Source: Nepenthes gracilis
Taxonomy: Eukaryota; Streptophyta; Magnoliopsida; Caryophyllales; Nepenthaceae
Direction: 5' to 3'
Length of the DNA stretch: 64,000 bases
Assembly (NCBI GenBank): GCA_033239525.1
Contig: BSYO01000036.1
Span: 9,942,126 to 10,006,125, forward strand
Shown: positions 59,027 to 64,000 of the stretch, one piece after another
How positions within the stretch are numbered: position 1 is the stretch's first letter
Layout: every line of letters begins with the position of its first letter
The notes under the pieces: generated by a model
The model's database searches: none
Seen by the model: only the letters and a program-made list of their open reading frames with translations
Told to the model about the DNA's origin: nothing
Made by a program: the position numbers and the translations under genes

Positions 59027-59805
59027 TGTTGGCGCAAAACGCAGAAAGCACTCGGACAGTACGGGTGACCGAGCGGACAAGAGTTCTCGGACAGCACACA
59101 GAGAAGAGCACTCGGACGGCAAGGAAAGTAAGGATAGAGAATAAAAGAGAACACACAAGTTTTAACGTGAAAAATCCTCCTTAAACCAAGGGAAAAACCA
59201 CGAAGGAATGTACTATAAGAGAGTTGTTTACAAGTGTTGGCTACTCAAACTCTAACGAAAGAAAACAATCTCAAGTGTACAACTTTTCTTTCACAAAGTG
59301 TATCTCACTCTATCTTTACAACAAAGCTTGCCCACAGCTCTCTCAAGGCTCAAGGAACTCAACAATGTCCCAGCTCTTAGCACACTCTTACCCACACACT
59401 TCAGCAATGGCAACAAGCTTCTATATATACACAAGAGGGTGGCGTGTTCGCCCACCCTATTGGGCGTAGGTCTCCAGACCTACGTCCTAGGCCTGCCATG
59501 ACAGGCGTATGCTTGCCGTGTCAGACGGCAGGCCTGTCCTTGGAAAGTTGCAGCCGCTGCAACATCCAATCAGAGTGGGTGACCAACCCACCTGTAAAAA
59601 CGGCCACCAGCAGGCCTACGTTGATAGAGTCAGTGCCTACGACTCTAGGCTTCTCGTCCTCGTCCTCAGCAACGCTCGGACATGACGTTTCCACAAAGGA
59701 ATCCTCGTCCACAAGTCCTCTCGGACACGACGCTTCAATCACAGTCCTCGTCCATTCTTCCAATGGAGTCCGCGGACATCATACCACTCGGGAGTGACCC
59801 CAACA
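59027..59805 (-). repeat. 5' LTR of the copia element
   Basis: 779 bp, same length as its partner. A TATA box candidate lies on the minus strand at 59421-59430 (GTATATATAG). Confidence 0.97.
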
Positions 59806-59810
59806 CAATG
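59806..59810 (+). repeat. 5-bp target-site duplication of the copia element, right
   Basis: CAATG, identical to 54192-54196. Its ATG (59808-59810) is in frame with the host exon that follows. Confidence 0.95.
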
Positions 59811-61285
59811 GAGGTTGCTGAGGACGGTTCGTCGAGTATTCGACACTTCGAGGCAACTGTCCCAGACTGGCATTTCAACAGCGACCTCCCACAATCTAAT
59901 GCTAATCACTTCGATAGCACTGAGGAATGCGAGAGAATTACCCTAAGATCGAATGATCACGCTTACAACTTTAAGTGTCAATCGCATCAGTTGAATGGTG
60001 CTGATACAACTACTCTAGTCGCTGTTGACAGCAGCAATAGGGTGAACGGGGTCGATTATCGGAGGAATGGAGATAATGATGTAGGGTTTAAGAAAGATGT
60101 CGGGGATTTGGAAGAACTGCTGAGTAAACTGATTCCCATGGCTGAAGAATTCATGCCGCTATCCCTCACATATTACTGATCTTTCCGTGAGAATTCATGC
60201 CACAGTCTAGTGTTGGCAATGGTACTGGATTTACTGGCAGAAGGGTATGTGACTAATTGGTTTTCTGTGATCCTTTAACATTGTGAATTCTGCAATTTTC
60301 GTTTATACTGATTTTTTGCGGCCATTTTTTTGTGTTATTGGACCTGATTTTGTTTAGAAGAACACTAATTACGTTCATAGAAAGAGGAGAATGGACAAAT
60401 TTGTGTGTATGTGTCTGGCATTGATCTGCCGGTAAAGAAATGCATTTGCTTGTCTGCAAATTGTATTGTCGGTCAAATTTGTTAGAATTGCCCCAGAGAA
60501 CGTGACACAAATTTGATAATGTAATAAAATGATTAAATTTTACAATTCTTATATTTTATTAGAGAATTTATTTTCTTTAATTAGCTTAGTTTTTGATGAA
60601 AATAAATGTATTTTTGTTATTAAAGATTTGGTCATCATCCTACCTCATAAATGACAAAATTGCTCATCATTAATTGAGGATAATAAGTGGCAGTTCTTCT
60701 GAATGGTGGGGTGGTTTTCAGATTTGAAATGGATGAGCTTTCTAAACTTCCCTTCTTCTTGAATTTAATTATTTCTTTTTGAATTTGAGGAGCCATCTAG
60801 AAAAAGCATACATAACTGAATTCTGGACACTATTCTGTAACTCTCATGACGAAAGAGACATAAAGGGTGAGAAATCGGTTCTAAGTTATTCAAAAAAAGA
60901 ATTTTAACCATGGATTAAGGTATAAAATGAATATGTGTTTACGTATAATAAAACTATGAGATAATATGGTAATTCTGACTATCCATAAATATTTAAATCT
61001 CATAAGGTTACAAAATTTTTTTGTGCTGCGTGCTCATGGAGTTTCCTCCGCACTTGGGATTTAGATTACTGAAGAACAGCTTGCAGCCTTACTAATCAAC
61101 TGTGGGCTGGTAATACAAACACCTGTATGCAGTTTTTCTGCTTAGGAAGAATGTGCCCTCCATTAAAGAGATGATTCTGTTTCTATATTATTGCTTTGAT
61201 TATGCATTGTATGTCATGAATTGTTGTGTATGCGGTGATCTGAATTCTGTACTTCATTTTGCATTCATAGAGTTTACCGATGAAG
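59808..61285 (+). pseudogene. CID8-13-type PABP-interacting protein pseudogene (PAM2 + RRM)
   Basis: Exon 1 (59808-60246) starts MEVAEDGSSSIRHFEATVPD. It carries a PAM2-like motif LEELLSKLIPMAEEFMP near residue 110; PAM2 binds the MLLE domain of poly(A)-binding protein. TGA at 60177-60179 interrupts it, and a frameshift precedes VGNGTGFTGRR, which ends at a GT donor (60247). Exon 2 (about 61036-61109) keeps TEEQLAALLINCGL but has lost the RNP2 segment of the RRM. Exon 3 (about 61209-61285) reads CVCGDLNSVLHFAFIEFTDE, the RNP1 region, and ends at a GT donor, but no AG acceptor lies at the expected place. Intact relatives have a second RRM, not found before 64000. The decay and the copia insertion agree: this locus is not functional. 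Confidence 0.85.
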
Positions 61286-61344
61286 GTAATTTCGTGCTAT
61301 ATTTATTAATAGTGGGGTTCAGTTCCGCTAAATTCGTGGATTAA

Positions 61345-61590
61345 ATTATTGATGTTGGTAATGGCCATATCGATATTGGATAATATATATTAGTATTGAA
61401 TATATCACAAGAAAATTTTTTTAAAAAAATTATAAACTAATAAGATTGTATTAACCTATATATCATACTATATCACTAATAAAGAAGATATTATCATAGT
61501 ATCAAAAAATACAGTAATGAAGAGCCCCGATCTTAATATATATCGGCTGATATTTACAATATCTATTAGTATATGCATCAATGGCTAAAA
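61345..61590. repeat. CGATAT-rich dispersed repeat, copy in the CID-like pseudogene
   Basis: It carries TTGGTAATGGCCATATCGAT, a TATAAACTAATAAGATTGTA segment, GAGCCCCGATCTTAATATAT and ATCGGCTGATATTTACAATA in the same order as the copies in the AAA-ATPase introns, about 32 kb from the nearest of them. Confidence 0.6.
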
Positions 61591-64000
61591 GTAAATGTTG
61601 GAAAAAATGCTACATGTATTGTTTAATTTCGAAATTGGTGAATTAGTTCACGTTTTTAGACCATTTTTGATCCTTGAAAATTTCTTGCAAGATATTTCTA
61701 CATAAGAGGCTTACATATTTCGAATGCTTTTCCTAAAATTAGTTTTAGGAGAAAAATAGGTGTTTGTTTGCATATGTAAGTGGCGAAATAATCAATAAAA
61801 TAAGAGGCCATAACAGCATCTCTTTCCTAACTGTAACGTAAATTGTGTAAAAGTTCTGATAATCTGGGCCTTGGTCAGACCACATTGATGATAATTCATT
61901 CACGTTATTCTTCTATTCTTTTTTTTTTTTTGCTTATTTTTCCAGTTGTTTGGCAAAGAAATGAATGGACCTGTTGATAAATTAGTATTGTGGAGTAAGC
62001 TTTATTAAATATGTAATCATTTGTTGATGTTTGTACACGGTATTCATTCATCATTGTTTCTCTCCATCTGTGGGTTGTGGTGTGGAATTGAGACTTGAAT
62101 TTTGCTTTCATTAGAAATGCGTGACTTGCAAATTCTTGTTGGCTTGTTACGCAGAATAGTATTGTGATGTCTCAAATAATTGAATGGAGAATAATGAAAT
62201 GAATACCGCATTTAAAACTTTAAAGTCCGAGATATTTGTGTTATTGTGCATTTGTCAGGTGTGCATGCAGACAAACTGCACTTCTGATGTTTTGGAAAAA
62301 TTTCAGAGGAATGTGATGGACATTGGATTATTGCTGGTTTTGGATTCCGTTTTCGGCCTATATAGTTTCACGTTCTCAATCACAGTTTACTTAAATGATG
62401 AAATAACTTGTTTTATTGATTTTATAAGTTGCACAAATAAGACGAGAACAGAATGCTTAAGGTGGTTTGGGAGTTTAAAATGAAAGTCGAAGGAAGCACT
62501 GGAGAGGAAATGAGAGCTAGTTGTTTTTGGAAGAAAAAAAGAAGAGGTAGATTTATGAAAACTTGGAGTATTGTGAGGTAAATATCTAAAACTACTCGTT
62601 TAGATGACATCGCACTAAATTGAGTAGATTGATGGTGGTTGTTGTTGAGATAACTTGCTTCTAAATTACTTACTGGAACTACACCATTTTTATTTGTTGA
62701 AATGAACCTTTTCTCTCTTAGTTCGTTGACCTATATCCCCTGTTCAATTCTTTGTATGTACAAGACAGTGTAATTTCATTTGAGTGGCTTTAGAAGGCAG
62801 TTTCACAGTATCCTTTCTGAGGATATGTTTATGGAAATTGCTGGATCTATGGTATGCCGTCTTTTCTAGTGGTTATGCGACTGTGTTGGTTTATGTTTCT
62901 CTTCGTTGTCTTATTGGAATTCACATGACATAGCAGAGTCCGAATCTCCTAATAACATCAGCCACTCTTTTCTCTTGATTGAAAATGAGAAACTAAAACA
63001 ATACGTAATTAAGTACACAAGTTGTACAAACAATTTTATATGGAAGCTCTTTTTAACTAGGGAAAATCATGAGATCTTGCGTCCCTAAATTTCTCTACTA
63101 AATTTAGAGATCTAATTTCAAATAATCCCTTCTGAAAAGGTTTCACAATAACAACCCGTGTGAAGAATCAGTTGATCATAATTCCAACACTCTTAACAAT
63201 CAAATAAGAAAAAATACAACGAGAAAGCGAACGATTAACCGGTAATATATTTTATAACCCAAATTAGAACAATATATCTGAACTTGCCGAATGATGGAAT
63301 TTAAATAAAACCTCAAAGGGATGTTCAAATCTTCTCCCTTCTCTCTTTTTTCCATCCTCTCTTTCTTTTCAAGTCGGTGACCCTTGTATCAAATGATATC
63401 CAATAATCTTAAAATTCAGAACATTACATTTTACATCCATGCTTGCACACGAGAGTCCGCACATCAGGCACAATTTCTCCTGACAATCCCACACATGTGT
63501 CCTGGCGTTGGCATTCTGTCCAAGCTTCCACATGCACAATTCATCTACACCACTGAAAATGCTTTGCGAATCTTTGCACAGACATCAGTCATACTGCCAG
63601 ATGACATATCCAATAATTGTGGGACTTATAAGGGAGTGATCTAAAATCCAATATTATATGGGTATTTTAGTTGCCTTGCATTTTTCATTGGGAGTGTGGT
63701 CTTGGAAAATCTGCCTATGGTGATCTGCAGAAGCAGCTTGGTTGACTTCCAGTTTGGCTGTGAAGAGTGAAGATGTCATCATCTGGTATGAAACTGTGGC
63801 CCATAAGGGAAAAAGAAGACATGAAACTGCTTCATAGCCCACATTTCATACAGCTCTCATTATATCACTTGGGGATTTAAGATGAGAAGATTTTCCACTG
63901 ACATTACTTAAAAAAATTGGCTTATGGACTGAATGGTCATCGGGAGATCTGAAGCCATGTTGAAAACGAGTGCTGTTATAGACTCCCAGTAGGAAGGTTT
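61591..64000. other. Unassigned sequence to the window end
   Basis: Moderately AT-rich. I searched both strands for the remaining RRM exons of the CID family and found none. The open frames at 62184-62483 and 63384-63644 match nothing I know and have no codon-use signal that convinces me. It may be intron of the pseudogene or intergenic. Confidence 0.5.

Larger units (their letters stand above)
54197..59805 (-). mobile_element. Full-length Ty1-copia LTR retrotransposon
   Basis: A 5.6-kb element in minus orientation. LTRs (59027-59805 upstream, 54197-54975 downstream in element terms) are both exactly 779 bp and run TG to CA. It has a 5-bp TSD, a tRNA-iMet primer-binding site, a polypurine tract and a gag-protease-integrase-RT-RNase H order. 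The LTRs differ at about 18 positions by my count (about 2.3 percent), 17 of them transitions, so the insertion is fairly recent. Gag has several frameshifts, there is one nonsense codon before protease, and a 32-bp filler insertion breaks RT. The copy is therefore non-autonomous. Confidence 0.97.

Noticed and set aside
62184..62483. 99-codon plus frame as an exon of the CID-like gene
   Set aside because: The residues do not match any RRM or C-terminal segment of that family.

Overview
This is nuclear DNA from a flowering plant. It has spliced genes of plant-specific type, introns of several kilobases, AT-rich spacers, and Ty3-gypsy, Ty1-copia, LINE, SINE and TRIM-like elements. The sequence alone does not identify the species.

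Host genes. Two loci look functional. Positions 8702-10819 (minus strand) encode an ABCG half-transporter of the ABCG4/ABCG8 type; its frame is split by a 324-bp segment that fits a GC-AG intron exactly. Positions 14086-29579 (minus strand) hold a complete 16-exon AAA-ATPase gene (plant MSP1/ATAD1-like family) that I rebuilt exon by exon. It keeps Walker A, Walker B and the C-terminal YFL end. One exon has an extra base that only an alternative splice acceptor would bypass. A third locus (54005-61285, plus strand) is a decayed CID8-13-type gene (PABP-interacting protein, PAM2 motif plus RRM). A copia element is inserted at its start codon.

Mobile DNA, region by region. 1-5000: decayed retroelement-like sequence ending in a 49-bp tandem array. 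6670-7489: a truncated LINE tail with a 17-bp target-site duplication (TSD). 21640-24120: a decayed RTE-type LINE inside intron 7 of the AAA gene. That gene's introns also carry many copies of a CGATAT-rich repeat of about 300 bp, and SINEs. 33314-37574: a 4.26-kb retroposon bounded by a 16-bp TSD, with a tRNA-like head, a broken ORF1 (DUF4283) and a LINE tail, but no recognisable reverse transcriptase. 38641-39077: a TRIM-like mini-LTR element. 39244-49162: a full-length Tat/Retand-type gypsy element with an antisense accessory ORF, riddled with transition-type nonsense mutations. 54197-59805: a full-length copia element (minus strand) with 779-bp LTRs and a perfect 5-bp TSD. The remaining stretches are AT-rich spacer with small palindromic MITE-like repeats and microsatellites.

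The window does not encode a pathway. It shows two housekeeping-type genes in a retrotransposon-rich neighbourhood. The most unusual item is the tRNA-headed, ORF1-only, LINE-tailed retroposon. The clearest insertion event is the copia element whose TSD duplicates a host start codon.
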